From Mycolicibacterium fluoranthenivorans (GTDB lineage: Bacteria > Actinomycetota > Actinomycetes > Mycobacteriales > Mycobacteriaceae), in NCBI RefSeq assembly GCF_011758805.1, contig NZ_JAANOW010000001.1:2480001-2544000 (forward strand): 64,000 nt of DNA, written 5' to 3'. The number at the start of each line of letters is the position of its first letter. Within the stretch, counting starts at the first letter, position 1. Under the pieces are notes generated by a model. The model ran no database searches. It was not told the origin of the DNA and worked only from the letters and a program-made list of their open reading frames with translations. The position numbers and the translations under genes were made by a program. Positions 27,230-36,764 of the stretch are shown here, piece after piece.

Positions 27230-28003
27230 ATGGATCTGACCCAGCGACTGAAGGACAAGGTCGCCGTCATCACCGGGGGTGCGAGCGGTATCGGATTGGC
27301 GACGGCCAAGCGGATGCAGGCCGAAGGCGCCGTCGTCGTCATCGGTGATATCGACCCGGTCACCGGGCAGGCCGTCGCCGATGAGCTGAACGTCACGTTC
27401 GTGCAGGTCGACGTCTCGGACGAAGCCGCGGTGGATCGGCTGTTCGACACCGCCTTCGAGGTGCACGGGGGAGTCGACATCGCCTTCAACAACGCCGGGA
27501 TCAGCCCACCCGACGATGATCTGATCGAGAACACCGAGCTGCCGGCCTGGCAGCGGGTGCAGGACATCAACCTCAAGAGCGTGTATCTGTGCTGCCGGGC
27601 GGCCCTGCGCCATATGGTGCCCGCCCAGAAGGGCTCGATCATCAACACCGCGTCGTTCGTCGCGGTGATGGGTTCGGCCACCTCACAGATCTCCTACACC
27701 GCGTCCAAGGGTGGGGTGCTGGCCATGTCACGCGAACTCGGGGTGCAGTTCGCCCGCCAGGGCATCCGGGTCAACGCCCTGTGCCCGGGACCGGTGAACA
27801 CGCCGCTGCTGCAGGAGCTGTTCGCCAAGGACCCCGAGCGCGCCGCGCGCCGGCTGGTGCACGTGCCGGTGGGCAGGTTCGCCGAGCCCGAGGAGCTGGC
27901 GGCCGCGGTCGCGTTCCTCGCCAGCGACGACGCCTCGTTCATCACCGGATCGACCTTCCTGGTCGACGGTGGCATCAGTGGCCACTACGTCACTCCGCTC
28001 TGA
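27230..28003 (+). CDS. SDR-family oxidoreductase (Rv2857c-like)
   Basis: This 257-residue SDR begins at ATG 27230 after AGAGGAG. TGGASGIGLATAKRM is the cofactor loop, NNAGIS the structural motif, INTASFVAVMG the Ser strand and YTASKGG the Tyr-Lys pair; it ends FLVDGGISGHYVTPL. Its substrate is not known; as fourth gene of the glnA4 operon it may process an alcohol or keto product of the same pathway. Confidence 0.9.
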   Translation: MDLTQRLKDKVAVITGGASGIGLATAKRMQAEGAVVVIGDIDPVTGQAVADELNVTFVQVDVSDEAAVDRLFDTAFEVHGGVDIAFNNAGISPPDDDLIENTELPAWQRVQDINLKSVYLCCRAALRHMVPAQKGSIINTASFVAVMGSATSQISYTASKGGVLAMSRELGVQFARQGIRVNALCPGPVNTPLLQELFAKDPERAARRLVHVPVGRFAEPEELAAAVAFLASDDASFITGSTFLVDGGISGHYVTPL

Positions 28004-28026
28004 GCCGGCACAGTAAGTTTCGACAG

Positions 28027-28803
28027 ATGTCCGTGTCCGATCCGATGTCCGATCCGATGCCGGATCCACTGCCCGCACGTGAGCGCCCCGCCGCGGAGGC
28101 GGCGGCATCCTCACTGCTGCGCCCGGTCCGGCTGGGCAACGCCTTCGAGGACACCGTCGGGCGGCTGCTGGAGACCATCCGGCTCGGTGTGCTGGCGCCG
28201 GGGGAATCCCTGCCGCCGGAGCGGGAACTGGCAGCGCGGCTCGGGGTCAGCAGGGACACCGTCCGCGAGGCCATCAAGTCCCTGGCCGACGCCGGCTATC
28301 TGGTCTCCAAGCGCGGGCGTTACGGCGGCACCTTCCTGGCCACCGAGATGCCCGTCCTGCCCACCGGCGCCGAGCGGCCGGGGATCACCCGGGAGGAGAT
28401 CGACGACGCGGTGCGGCTGCGGGAGATCCTGGAGGTCGGCGCGGCGCGGATGGCGGCGGGGCGCAGCCTGACCGCCGTCGACAGGGAGAGACTCTGGTCC
28501 CGCCTGCGCGACGTGCGCGGCGCCGACCCCGACGACTACCGCAGGCTCGATTCCCGACTGCATCTGGCGATCGCCGAGGCCGCGGGATCACCGTCGCTGG
28601 TACCGCTGGTGGCCCAGAACCGGATGCGGATCAATGCCCTGCTGGACCAGATCCCGCTGTTGTCGCGCAATATCGCGCACTCCGACGAACAGCACGAGTC
28701 CATCGTGATGGCGATCCTGGCCGGGGACGCCGAGGGCGCCGGGGCGGCGATGGCGGCCCATATCGCCGGCTCGACCGCGCTGCTGCACGGTTTCCTGGAC
28801 TGA
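28027..28803 (+). CDS. FadR-subfamily GntR transcriptional regulator
   Basis: This 258-residue regulator has an N-terminal winged helix (about 40-110: LETIRLGVLAPGESLPPERELAARLGVSRDTVREAIKSLADAGYL) and an FCD effector domain with probable metal ligands in SRLHLAIAEAAGSP, EQHESIVMAI and MAAHIAG. It closes the gamma-glutamylation operon and is its likely local repressor. The first 13 residues contain SDPM-SDPM-PDPL, coded by a 12-base repeat (28035-28058), so ATG 28027 and two later ATGs are alternative starts. The start codon lies inside GACAGATGT, half of the palindrome at 23658. Confidence 0.88.
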   Translation: MSVSDPMSDPMPDPLPARERPAAEAAASSLLRPVRLGNAFEDTVGRLLETIRLGVLAPGESLPPERELAARLGVSRDTVREAIKSLADAGYLVSKRGRYGGTFLATEMPVLPTGAERPGITREEIDDAVRLREILEVGAARMAAGRSLTAVDRERLWSRLRDVRGADPDDYRRLDSRLHLAIAEAAGSPSLVPLVAQNRMRINALLDQIPLLSRNIAHSDEQHESIVMAILAGDAEGAGAAMAAHIAGSTALLHGFLD

Positions 28804-28810
28804 CGTTCAC

Positions 28811-28816
28811 TACGAT
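28811..28816 (+). promoter_or_regulatory. -10 element TACGAT of leaderless arsR-type gene
   Basis: TACGAT ends 7 bases before GTG 28824 and there is no ribosome site. Confidence 0.45.
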
Positions 28817-28823
28817 TCATCGG

Positions 28824-29153
28824 GTGACCGATACCGGGGACCCCGCCGTCGTGCAGCGCGCATCCGCCGCGCTGTCCGATGTCGACACCGGTGGCTGGGC
28901 CCGGCGCTTCGATCTGCTCTCCGATCAGCATCGCCTCGAGATCCTGCTGTCGCTGCACCGGGCTCCCGGCATCTGCGTCAGCGATCTCGCCGCGGCACTG
29001 GGCCGTTCGGAGAATGCGGTGTCGCAAGCCCTTCGAGTGTTGCGCGATCAGGGCTGGGTCACCAGCACCCGGGTCGGCCGGATGGTGACCTACCGGCTCG
29101 ACGACGATGTGGTGCACGATCTGCTGCACTGGATCGGCGCCCGGCATTCCTGA
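28824..29153 (+). CDS. ArsR/SmtB-family regulator, candidate nickel/cobalt sensor
   Basis: This 109-residue winged-helix protein has the ArsR core FDLLSDQHRLEILLSLHRAPGICVSDLAAALGRSENAVSQALRVLRDQGWV and a YRLDDD-type wing end. The C-terminal helix carries Asp and His residues (DDDVVHDLLHWIGARHS), like the alpha-5 metal site of NmtR/CzrA, though the spacing is not identical. It lies 48 bases upstream of nicT in the same direction, so it probably senses the metal that NicT brings in. An imperfect inverted repeat lies in the gap. Confidence 0.82.
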   Translation: MTDTGDPAVVQRASAALSDVDTGGWARRFDLLSDQHRLEILLSLHRAPGICVSDLAAALGRSENAVSQALRVLRDQGWVTSTRVGRMVTYRLDDDVVHDLLHWIGARHS

Positions 29154-29154
29154 T

Positions 29155-29176
29155 CATCTGTTCATCTGGACAGGTG
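29155..29176. promoter_or_regulatory. Imperfect inverted repeat, candidate ArsR operator before nicT
   Basis: CATCTGTTC (29155-29163) and GGACAGGTG (29168-29176) match in 7 of 9 pairs around a 4-base centre. CATCTG is also a direct repeat (29155 and 29163). The site lies just upstream of the nicT -10 element. Confidence 0.45.
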
Positions 29177-29189
29177 TGCCCGGGCGTCC

Positions 29190-29195
29190 TACGCT
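29190..29195 (+). promoter_or_regulatory. -10 element TACGCT of leaderless nicT
   Basis: TACGCT is followed by 6 bases and ATG 29202. A TTG (29199) is adjacent, but the -10 distance favours the ATG. Confidence 0.45.
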
Positions 29196-29201
29196 CCGTT
29201 G

Positions 29202-30272
29202 ATGGCCTCGCGCTTCGATCGCCCCGACGTGATCTCGATCGCCACTCTCGGCGGTGTGGTCCTCGCGCTCCACGTATTCGGCTGGGGCGTGCTCATTTTC
29301 GGGGTGGCACCCCAGCACATCACGTTGGGCTCGGCCGGTGTGTTCGGGGTCGGGCTCGGGCTGACGGCGTACCTGCTCGGGGTGCGGCACGCCTTCGACG
29401 CCGACCACATCGCGGTGATCGACAACACCACGCGCAAGCTGGTGGGTGAGGGAACCCGGACCTTGTCGTCCGGGTTCTGGTTCTCGCTCGGGCATTCCAG
29501 TGTGGTGTTCGGCCTGGCGTTCCTGCTGGCGCTCGGCGTGCGCGCCGTCGTCGGCCCGGTCCAGGACGAGAGCTCGGCGATGCTGCAGACCTTGGGCCTG
29601 ATCGGCTCGGTGGTCGCGGGCACCTTCCTGATCCTGATCGGGCTGACCAATCTGGCGGCGGTGGTCGGTATCGCCAAGGTCTTCCGGGCCATGCGCAGCG
29701 GTGCGCTCGACGAGACCGAACTCGAGCGGCAGTTGCACCGCCGCGGCTTCCTGGCGCGGTTGCTCGGCAGGGTGATGGACCGGGTCAGCAAGCCGTGGCA
29801 CCTGTACCCGGTCGGGTTGTTGATGGGTCTGGGATTCGACACCGCCACCCAGGTGGCGCTGCTGGTGCTGGCGGCCGGGGCGGCGGCGTTCACTCTGCCC
29901 TGGTATGCCGTCCTGGTGCTGCCGGTGCTGTTCGCCGCGGGGATGAGCCTGTTCGACAGCCTGGACGGGATCTTCATGGCCCGCGCCTACGGCTGGGCGC
30001 TGCTCAAGCCGATCCGCAAGGTGTACTACAACCTCACCGTCACCGTGCTCTCGGTCTTCGTCGCACTGGTCATCGGCGTGATCGTGCTGACCGGTCTGCT
30101 CGTCGACCGGCTGGGGATCACGTCGGGCCCGCTGGCCGCCGTCGGTTCGGCCGACCTGGAATTCGTCGGCTTCGTCATCGTCGGGCTGTTCGTGGTGACC
30201 TGGCTGGTCTCCCTCGGGATCTGGCGTTTCGGCCGGATCGAGGAACGCTGGGAGGCCGTGCCGGGAGCCTGA
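29202..30272 (+). CDS. nicT: NicT nickel/cobalt transporter (NiCoT/HoxN family)
   Basis: This 356-residue permease with about eight TM helices has the NiCoT signature RHAFDADHIAVIDN in TM2 (the HX4DH metal motif), then GFWFSLGHSSVVF, and LMGLGFDTATQVALL and GMSLFDSLDG further on. It imports Ni or Co for urease, hydrogenase or B12. It corresponds to Rv2856. The preceding ArsR gene and a likely operator suggest metal-controlled expression. It converges on mtr with 15 bases between the stops; CTGACC/GGTCAG (30269-30291) might form a weak terminator hairpin. Confidence 0.95.
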   Translation: MASRFDRPDVISIATLGGVVLALHVFGWGVLIFGVAPQHITLGSAGVFGVGLGLTAYLLGVRHAFDADHIAVIDNTTRKLVGEGTRTLSSGFWFSLGHSSVVFGLAFLLALGVRAVVGPVQDESSAMLQTLGLIGSVVAGTFLILIGLTNLAAVVGIAKVFRAMRSGALDETELERQLHRRGFLARLLGRVMDRVSKPWHLYPVGLLMGLGFDTATQVALLVLAAGAAAFTLPWYAVLVLPVLFAAGMSLFDSLDGIFMARAYGWALLKPIRKVYYNLTVTVLSVFVALVIGVIVLTGLLVDRLGITSGPLAAVGSADLEFVGFVIVGLFVVTWLVSLGIWRFGRIEERWEAVPGA

Positions 30273-30287
30273 CCACCTCGGTCGGGG

Positions 30288-31676
30288 TCAGAGCAGGCCC
30301 AGCAGCGCGTTCTCGATCACCTCCGGCAGGGCCGGATGGATCCAATACTGCTTGGTGGCAACCTCTTCGGCGGTCTGGCCGAGGCTCATCGCCTGGATCA
30401 AGGGCTGGATGATCGAGGAGGCCTGATACCCCAGGATGTGCGCACCCAGGATTCGGCCGGTGCCACGCTCGCCGATCAGTTTGGCGACACCGACGGTGTC
30501 CTCCATGGCCCAGCCGTACGCGGTGTCCCCGTAGCCCTGCACCTTGACCACGATGTCCAGACCGGCGTCTCGCGCCTCGGCTTCGGTGAGGCCGACCACG
30601 GCAATCTGCGGATCGGTGAACACCGCCGAGGGCACGAACCGGTGATCGCTGGCCACCATCGCCGCGGTGTCGTCCCAGTCCTGGAGCAGGTTGTGCCGGG
30701 TCACGCGCATTTCGTGATTGGCCACGTGTTTGAGCTGAAACGCCGATGACACGTCGCCGAGGGCGAAAACGCCGCGCGCGGTGGTGCGCTGGTACTCGTC
30801 GACCACCACGCTGCCGTCCTCGACGGCCACCCCGGCCGTCTGCGCGTCCAGCAGATCCCCGTTCGGGATCCGGCCGGTGGCGACCAGCAACACATCGGTG
30901 TCGATCTCGGACCCGTCGTCGAGTTCGAGCACCGTGCGCCCCGCCTCGGTGCGCGCTCCGGTCACGTTGACGTGAGTGCGCAGATCCCACTTCTGTTTCG
31001 CCAGATCGGTGAAGCGATGGCAGATCGTCTCATCGCAGTGCGTGAGCATTCCCGGCCCGCGCACCACGACGGTCACCCGCACCCCGAGTGCGGAGAACAC
31101 GTGCGCGAACTCGGCGGCCACGAAACCGCCGCCGACGATCACCAGATGCTCGGGGAGTTCCTCGATCCGCATGATGGTGTCGCTGGTGTGGTAGGCCACG
31201 CCGCAGTCGTGGATCGCCGGCGGCACCGAGGCACGCGATCCCGCCGCGATGACCACCTGATCCGAGCTGAACTCGTCACCGGCCTCGGTACGCAACAGAT
31301 AGCGGCCGTGCTGCACGCCGGTGAACCGGGTGTGGCTGTCGTAGACGTCGATATTGGACAGCCCCCGTTTGTAGGCCTCGCCGCCGGCTGCGATCGGGTC
31401 GATACGGCCGAAGACCCGGTCGACGATATCGGGCCAGCGGACCTCGTCGATATGCGCATCGATCCCGTAGCGTGCCGACGTCCGTACCGTGTGGGCGACC
31501 TCGGCCGCGTAGACGAACATCTTCGTCGGTATGCAGCCGACGTTGAGGCACGTGCCGCCGAAGGTGCCCTGCTCGCAGAGCGCGATGCGCATATCGCCGT
31601 AGCGGGCGTCATAGCCGGGGTCGGGGATGCTGTTGCCCGAGCCGGTACCGATGATGGTCAGGTCGTAATGCTGCAC
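30288..31676 (-). CDS. mtr: Mycothione reductase
   Basis: This 462-residue class I flavoprotein disulfide reductase recycles mycothione to mycothiol with NADPH, which defends mycobacteria from oxidants. Evidence: LTIIGTGSGNS (FAD), GTFGGTCLNVGCIPTKMFVYAAEV with the redox pair Cys-LNVG-Cys, the NADPH site VIVGGGFVAAEFAHV, the second FAD motif FALGDV, and the C-terminal HILGYQASSIIQPL and HPALPEVIENALL with catalytic His. It starts at GTG 31676 and corresponds to Rv2855. Confidence 0.95.
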   Translation of the reverse strand: MQHYDLTIIGTGSGNSIPDPGYDARYGDMRIALCEQGTFGGTCLNVGCIPTKMFVYAAEVAHTVRTSARYGIDAHIDEVRWPDIVDRVFGRIDPIAAGGEAYKRGLSNIDVYDSHTRFTGVQHGRYLLRTEAGDEFSSDQVVIAAGSRASVPPAIHDCGVAYHTSDTIMRIEELPEHLVIVGGGFVAAEFAHVFSALGVRVTVVVRGPGMLTHCDETICHRFTDLAKQKWDLRTHVNVTGARTEAGRTVLELDDGSEIDTDVLLVATGRIPNGDLLDAQTAGVAVEDGSVVVDEYQRTTARGVFALGDVSSAFQLKHVANHEMRVTRHNLLQDWDDTAAMVASDHRFVPSAVFTDPQIAVVGLTEAEARDAGLDIVVKVQGYGDTAYGWAMEDTVGVAKLIGERGTGRILGAHILGYQASSIIQPLIQAMSLGQTAEEVATKQYWIHPALPEVIENALLGLL

Positions 31677-31687
31677 GCGATGGCGCC

Positions 31688-32704
31688 CTATCCGGATTGT
31701 GTTGTGAACGACCGATTCTGGTTACTCAAGTACCAATCCAACCAGGCGTCGAGCTCCCGGTAGGCGGCGGCCCGCGGCTCGGCCAGGGACAGGAACACGT
31801 CGTGCTTGGCATCGGTGATCGGTACCACGGTGACGCGGCTGCCGACACAGCCGGCCCAGCGGGCGATCTGGGCGACATCGAGCACCGCGTCCCCCCGCTG
31901 GATGACGTCCGGGTCGGAGGACTCGGCGACGCTGTGCCCCGACCGCAGGATCAGCGAGGGCACCCCGACGTCCAGCCCGCGGTGCAAACGCGCCTGCGCC
32001 CGCCGGATGGCGTTGATCCAGCCGAACGTCACCGGGAACCCGCCCAGCGGTTTCCACTCCAGGTCGTAGTCGAATTCCCCCGCGTAGTCGCGATGCAGGG
32101 TGCTGCCGTAGCCGCCTTCGGCGACGGGCCTGCGGATCACCTGCATCTTGCGCAGCCGGGCCAGGGCGATCAGGGCTGCCGAGGTCGGCGCGCTGCGCAG
32201 GATCGCCGGTCCGTGCAGATCGAACCACGGGCTGTTGAGCACCAGACCCGTGATGCGCCCGTCGGCCCCGCGACGGCGCAGCCGGTCCAGCCACAGCGTC
32301 ACGATGAGTCCACCGGCCGAATGGCCGTAGACCAGCACCTCGGCGGCATCGACATGCCCCAGCGCGGCCTGCAGCGCGGTGTCGTAGCGGGCCAGGTCGG
32401 TGGTGAAGTGCGGGGTCTGCCCGTCCAGCCGGGACCGACCGCATTTGGGCAGGTCCAATGCGTAGACGTCGAACCCGCGGGCGGCGAAGCGGTCGGCGAG
32501 TTCGGTGTGGAAGAAGTAGTCGGTGAAGCCGTGCACCACCAGCACGGCCCGGGCACGTGGGTTGTCCCGCTCCCGGTGCACCAGGGTGGCCACCAGGTCG
32601 CCTTCGCCATCCGGGTCGGCCCCCAGCGCCAGAGTCAGTGCCCGGTAGCCGGGTAGGACGTCGGGCTGCCACTGCGCATGCGAATGGCTCTGCGATGCCG
32701 TCAC
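31688..32704 (-). CDS. Alpha/beta-hydrolase (serine aminopeptidase S33/lysophospholipase-like)
   Basis: This 338-residue hydrolase, a positional match of Rv2854, has VLVVHGFTDYFFHTELADRFAARGFDVYALDLPKCGRS, then the nucleophile elbow VYGHSAGGLIVTLW and, later, DVFLSLAE after a KHD His. It probably splits an ester or monoacylglycerol. GTG 32704 is leaderless: TAGGGT ends 6 bases upstream. It lies 11 bases ahead of mtr on the same strand, so the two probably form one unit. Confidence 0.88.
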   Translation of the reverse strand: MTASQSHSHAQWQPDVLPGYRALTLALGADPDGEGDLVATLVHRERDNPRARAVLVVHGFTDYFFHTELADRFAARGFDVYALDLPKCGRSRLDGQTPHFTTDLARYDTALQAALGHVDAAEVLVYGHSAGGLIVTLWLDRLRRRGADGRITGLVLNSPWFDLHGPAILRSAPTSAALIALARLRKMQVIRRPVAEGGYGSTLHRDYAGEFDYDLEWKPLGGFPVTFGWINAIRRAQARLHRGLDVGVPSLILRSGHSVAESSDPDVIQRGDAVLDVAQIARWAGCVGSRVTVVPITDAKHDVFLSLAEPRAAAYRELDAWLDWYLSNQNRSFTTQSG

Positions 32705-32710
32705 GGCTTC

Positions 32711-32716
32711 ACCCTA
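32711..32716 (-). promoter_or_regulatory. -10 element TAGGGT of leaderless hydrolase gene
   Basis: On the minus strand TAGGGT ends 6 bases before GTG 32704. It overlaps the first unit of a 12-base tandem repeat. Confidence 0.45.
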
Positions 32717-32748
32717 TTCGCACGCCTATCCGCACGCCTATCCGCACA
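32713..32748. repeat. 12-bp tandem repeat, three copies, between the hydrolase gene and mqo
   Basis: CCTATTCGCACG, CCTATCCGCACG and CCTATCCGCACA follow each other without gaps. Each copy differs by at most two bases. The array begins at the -10 element of the hydrolase gene and extends upstream over the region where its -35 would lie, so copy-number change could alter expression. Confidence 0.7.
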
Positions 32749-32869
32749 GGTGACCGAAAGCACCCGGCACGGCCCGTTACCCGGCAGACCCGTCGCGATA
32801 ACCTGAGAACCAGAAGAACCGTCGCGTACCACCTGCGGCGGGCCATGCGACACGAAGGACCAGCCAACG

Positions 32870-34363
32870 GTGTCTGACCCCAAGGTAGCCAAGACCGACG
32901 TCGTGCTCGTCGGTGCGGGAATCATGAGCGCCACCCTCGGCGCGCTGCTGCGACTGGTCGAGCCGAGTTGGTCGATCACGCTGATCGAACGCCTCGACGG
33001 CGCCGCTGCCGAGAGCAGTGACCCGTGGAACAACGCGGGCACCGGGCACTCGGCGCTCTGCGAGCTGAACTACACGCCGCAGAAGGCCGACGGCACCGTC
33101 GATATCGCCAAGGCCGTCACCGTCAACGAGCAATTCCAGGTCTCCCGCCAGTTCTGGGCCTACGCCGTGGAGAACGGCGTACTGCCCGACGTGCGCAACT
33201 TCCTCAATCCGATCCCGCATGTCAGCTTCGTGCACGGCGCGGCCAACGTCGGCTACCTCAAGGCCCGCCGGGAGGCCCTGGTCGGCAACCCGCTGTTCGC
33301 CTCCATGGAGTTCATCGACGACGCCGACGAGTTCGCCCGCCGGTTGCCGTTGATGGCGGCCAAGCGGGACTTCTCCGAACCGGTCGCGCTGAACTGGACC
33401 CAGTCCGGCACCGACGTGGATTTCGGCTCGCTGTCGCGCCAGCTCATCGGGTACGGCGCCGCCCAGGGCATGACGACCCTGTTCGGCCACCAGGTGCGCA
33501 ACCTGCGCAAGGAGTCCGACGGCACCTGGACCATCAGCTACATCAACCGGCGTACCCGCGAGAAGTACAAGATCAACGCCAAGTTCGTCTTCGTCGGCGC
33601 CGGCGGTGGCGCGCTGCCCCTGCTGCAGAAGGCCGGTATCCCGGAGGCCAAGGGCTTCGGCGGGTTCCCCGTCGGTGGCCAGTGGCTGCGCACCGACAAT
33701 CCCGAACTCGCGGCGGCGCACCAGGCCAAGGTGTACGGCGCGCCCCCGCTCGGCGCCCCGCCCATGTCGGTGCCGCACCTGGACACCCGGGTGATCAACG
33801 GCCGGTCCTATCTGTTGTTCGGTCCGTTCGCGGGCTGGTCGCCGAAGTTCCTCAAGCAGGGCAAGGTCACCGATCTGCCGCTGTCGGTCAAGCCGAACAA
33901 CCTGGCCTCGATGCTCGGCGTCGGCTTGACCGAGACGAGTCTGCTCAAGTACCTGATCGGCCAGCTGCTCTTGAGCGAGGCCGACCGGGTCGAGACGTTG
34001 CGCGAATTCGCACCCAGCGCACGCGATTCCGACTGGGAGCTCGATATCGCGGGCCAGCGTGTGCAGGTGATCAGGCGCCAGGGTGCCGGCGGCGTGCTGG
34101 AGTTCGGCACCACCGTGCTCTCGGCGGCGGACGGCTCCATCGCCGGTCTGCTCGGGGCCTCGCCCGGAGCGTCGACCGCGGTGCCCGCCATGCTGGAGGT
34201 GCTGGAGCGCTGCTTCGGGGACCGGTACCCGTCCTGGCAGCCCAAACTCAAGGAGATGGTGCCGTCGCTGGGAACCAAGCTGTCCGGCGAACCCGGCCTG
34301 TACCGCGAGGTGTGGGATTGGGGCACCAAGGTGCTGCAGCTCGACACTCCCGCAGCCGTGTGA
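32870..34363 (+). CDS. mqo: Malate:quinone oxidoreductase
   Basis: This 497-residue peripheral membrane flavoenzyme oxidises malate to oxaloacetate and reduces menaquinone, serving the TCA cycle and respiration. The FAD motif [23 protein letters not shown] begins at about residue 8; [36 protein letters not shown] and [12 protein letters not shown] are the Mqo-family segments. The start is GTG 32870, with AAGGA about 12 bases upstream. It corresponds to Rv2852c; the PE_PGRS gene found beside it in M. tuberculosis is absent here. Confidence 0.95.
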   Translation: MSDPKVAKTDVVLVGAGIMSATLGALLRLVEPSWSITLIERLDGAAAESSDPWNNAGTGHSALCELNYTPQKADGTVDIAKAVTVNEQFQVSRQFWAYAVENGVLPDVRNFLNPIPHVSFVHGAANVGYLKARREALVGNPLFASMEFIDDADEFARRLPLMAAKRDFSEPVALNWTQSGTDVDFGSLSRQLIGYGAAQGMTTLFGHQVRNLRKESDGTWTISYINRRTREKYKINAKFVFVGAGGGALPLLQKAGIPEAKGFGGFPVGGQWLRTDNPELAAAHQAKVYGAPPLGAPPMSVPHLDTRVINGRSYLLFGPFAGWSPKFLKQGKVTDLPLSVKPNNLASMLGVGLTETSLLKYLIGQLLLSEADRVETLREFAPSARDSDWELDIAGQRVQVIRRQGAGGVLEFGTTVLSAADGSIAGLLGASPGASTAVPAMLEVLERCFGDRYPSWQPKLKEMVPSLGTKLSGEPGLYREVWDWGTKVLQLDTPAAV

Positions 34364-34376
34364 CGACGGTGCGCCG

Positions 34377-34844
34377 ATGACGGTCGCGCTGCGCCGGAGC
34401 TGGGCGCAGGATCTCGACGCCGCCACCCTCTATGAGCTTCTCAAGCTGCGCGTCGAGGTGTTCGTGGTCGAGCAGGCCTGCCCCTACCCGGAGCTCGATG
34501 GCCGTGATCTGCTCGCCGAGACCCGGCACTTCTGGCTGGAAAGCCCTGACGGACAGGTGATTTCGACGTTGCGTTTGATGGAGGAGCACCCCCGCGGGGA
34601 GAAGGTGTTCCGCATCGGGCGGGTCTGCACCAAACGCACCGAACGCGGCAACGGGCACACCGCCCGGCTGATGCAGGCCGCCATCGCGGAGGTCGGCGAC
34701 TATCCGTGCCGGATCGACGCACAGACCTACCTGCAGGAGATGTACAGCGCGCACGGTTTCGTCCGCGACGGTGACGAATTCCTGGAGGACGGCATTCCCC
34801 ACGTGCCGATGATCCGGCCGGGCTTGGGAGCGGGACAGCAATAG
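34377..34844 (+). CDS. GNAT-family acetyltransferase, ElaA type (Rv2851c-like)
   Basis: This 155-residue GNAT protein has the ElaA features [28 protein letters not shown] and [22 protein letters not shown] (acetyl-CoA loop), then [16 protein letters not shown]. The acceptor is unknown. It lies 13 bases after mqo and overlaps the next start by one base, so it starts or joins the corrinoid run. Confidence 0.87.
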   Translation: MTVALRRSWAQDLDAATLYELLKLRVEVFVVEQACPYPELDGRDLLAETRHFWLESPDGQVISTLRLMEEHPRGEKVFRIGRVCTKRTERGNGHTARLMQAAIAEVGDYPCRIDAQTYLQEMYSAHGFVRDGDEFLEDGIPHVPMIRPGLGAGQQ

Positions 34845-36754
34845 TGACCTCGACAGTGAGCTCTACGATGGCGAACTACCCGTTCAGCGCGCTGGTGGGC
34901 CACGACCGGCTCCGGCTGGCGCTCATCTTGTGCGCGGTGCGCCCCGATATCGGTGGGGTGCTGATCCGCGGCGAGAAGGGCACCGCCAAATCGACCGCGG
35001 TCCGCGGCCTGGCGACCGTGCTGTCCCAGGTCGACGACGAGGCGCGGTTGGTGGAGCTGCCGATCGGTGCCACCGAGGACCGGGTGGTCGGATCACTGGA
35101 TCTGCAACGGGTGCTGCGTGACGGTGAGCAGGCCTTCCAACCGGGTCTGCTGGCCCGGGCCCACGGCGGGGTGCTCTACGTCGACGAGGTCAACCTGCTG
35201 CACGACCATCTGGTCGACGTACTGCTGGACGCCGCCGCGATGGGCCGCGTGCACATCGAGCGGGACGGTATCTCACACAGCCACGACGCCCGGTTCGTCC
35301 TGGTGGGCACCATGAATCCGGAGGAGGGGGAGCTGCGCCCGCAGCTGCTGGACCGGTTCGGGCTCACCGTCGATGTGGCCGCCTCACGTGATGTCGATGT
35401 GCGCGTCGAGGTGATCCGGCAGCGGCTGGCGTATGAAGCCGACCCGCGGGGGTTCGCCGACCGCTACTCCGACCAGGATGCCGCACTGGCGGCCCGGATC
35501 ACCGCCGCTCGGGCCGCGCTGGTCGATGTTGTGTTGCCGGACAACGAGTTACGGCGGATCGCCGCCCTGTGCGCGGCCTTCGACGTGGACGGGATGCGCG
35601 CGGATCTGGTGCTGGCCCGCACCGCGGTGGCGCACGCGGCCTGGCGGGGCAGCGCGACCGGGGCGAGCGCAGCGACGGGGAAGGTGACCGTGGCCGAAGA
35701 AGATATCCGGATCGCCGCGGAGCTGGCGCTGCCGCACCGCCGCCGCCGTGACCCGTTCGACGATCCGGGACTGGATCAGGACCGCCTGGACGAGGCGTTG
35801 GCCGCGGCCGATCAATCGGGACCGGAGCAGGAGCCGGAACCGGATCCCGACCCGCCGGGCGGCGGTGGGGCCGAAGCAGCCAATGGCGCCGAGGCGTCCG
35901 GTGGCGCCGAGAGCTCTGCGCCGCAGACGAATTCGGGTAACGGTGCGAGCCGTCCCAGCGCGCCGCCCGCGGCGACCTTCCGGACCAAGGCGTTGCTCGT
36001 CCCGGGTGTCGGTGAGGGCGCGCCGGGCCGCCGTTCGCGGGCGCGCAACCGCACCGGCGCCACCGTGGCGGCCACCGACGTGCCGGGCGACGGTCACGGG
36101 GTGCACGTCTTCGCCTCGGTGCTGGCGGCCGCGGGCAATCAGCGCCGGGCCGGCCGGCCGCGCATCGGGCCCGAGGACGTCCGGCGCGCGGTGCGTGAAG
36201 GCCGGGAGGCCAACTTGGTGATCTTCGTGGTCGACGCCTCCGGGTCGATGGCCGCGAGGGACCGGATGTCGGCGGTCAGCGGTGCCACGCTGTCGCTGCT
36301 GCGGGACGCTTACCAGCGTCGCGACAAGGTTGCGGTCGTGACCTTCCGTCAGGACCGGGCGCAGGTGCTGCTGCCCCCGACCTCCTCGGTATACATCGCC
36401 GGACGACGACTGGCGCGCTTCGACACCGGGGGGAAGACCCCGTTGGCGCAGGGCCTGCTGGCCGCACGCGACGTCGTGCTGCGGGAGAAGGCGCGGGACC
36501 GGTCCCGGCGCCCGCTGGTGGTCGTGCTCACCGACGGGCGGGCCACCGGCGGTGCCGATCCGCTGGGCCGCACCGAGACGGCCGCCCGGTTACTGGTGGC
36601 CGAGGGTGTCGCCGCCGTGGTGGTGGACTGCGAGACGTCCTACGTGCGACTGGGATTGGCCACCCGGCTGGCTCAGCAGCTCGATGCCCCCGCGGTCCGT
36701 CTGAGTCAGTTGCAGGCCGGCGAGCTGACCTCGCTGGTCAAATCAGCAGCCTAG
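34844..36754 (+). CDS. Magnesium/cobalt-chelatase-like AAA+ and VWA protein (Rv2850c-like)
   Basis: This protein of up to 636 residues fuses a ChlI-type AAA+ ATPase with a ChlD-type VWA domain. The Walker A region is [15 protein letters not shown], Walker B YVDEVNLL, sensor [23 protein letters not shown]. An acidic Pro/Gly/Ala linker covers about 310-385. The VWA domain has the MIDAS motif VDASGSM and later TDGRATGG. Starts: GTG 34844 overlaps the GNAT stop; ATG 34868 (628 residues) fits family length better. Beside cobO-cobB-cysG, it is likely a subunit of aerobic cobaltochelatase (with CobN elsewhere), but this is inference. Confidence 0.85.
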   Translation: MTSTVSSTMANYPFSALVGHDRLRLALILCAVRPDIGGVLIRGEKGTAKSTAVRGLATVLSQVDDEARLVELPIGATEDRVVGSLDLQRVLRDGEQAFQPGLLARAHGGVLYVDEVNLLHDHLVDVLLDAAAMGRVHIERDGISHSHDARFVLVGTMNPEEGELRPQLLDRFGLTVDVAASRDVDVRVEVIRQRLAYEADPRGFADRYSDQDAALAARITAARAALVDVVLPDNELRRIAALCAAFDVDGMRADLVLARTAVAHAAWRGSATGASAATGKVTVAEEDIRIAAELALPHRRRRDPFDDPGLDQDRLDEALAAADQSGPEQEPEPDPDPPGGGGAEAANGAEASGGAESSAPQTNSGNGASRPSAPPAATFRTKALLVPGVGEGAPGRRSRARNRTGATVAATDVPGDGHGVHVFASVLAAAGNQRRAGRPRIGPEDVRRAVREGREANLVIFVVDASGSMAARDRMSAVSGATLSLLRDAYQRRDKVAVVTFRQDRAQVLLPPTSSVYIAGRRLARFDTGGKTPLAQGLLAARDVVLREKARDRSRRPLVVVLTDGRATGGADPLGRTETAARLLVAEGVAAVVVDCETSYVRLGLATRLAQQLDAPAVRLSQLQAGELTSLVKSAA

Positions 36755-36764
36755 GAGATGTCTG

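Noticed and set aside
30269..30291. Terminator between nicT and mtr
   Set aside because: The 6-bp CTGACC/GGTCAG arms are short, have no U-run, and overlap coding ends, so it is not listed as a separate feature.
32713..32748. Possible CRISPR-like repeat array
   Set aside because: Units are contiguous 12-mers without spacers and there are no cas genes.
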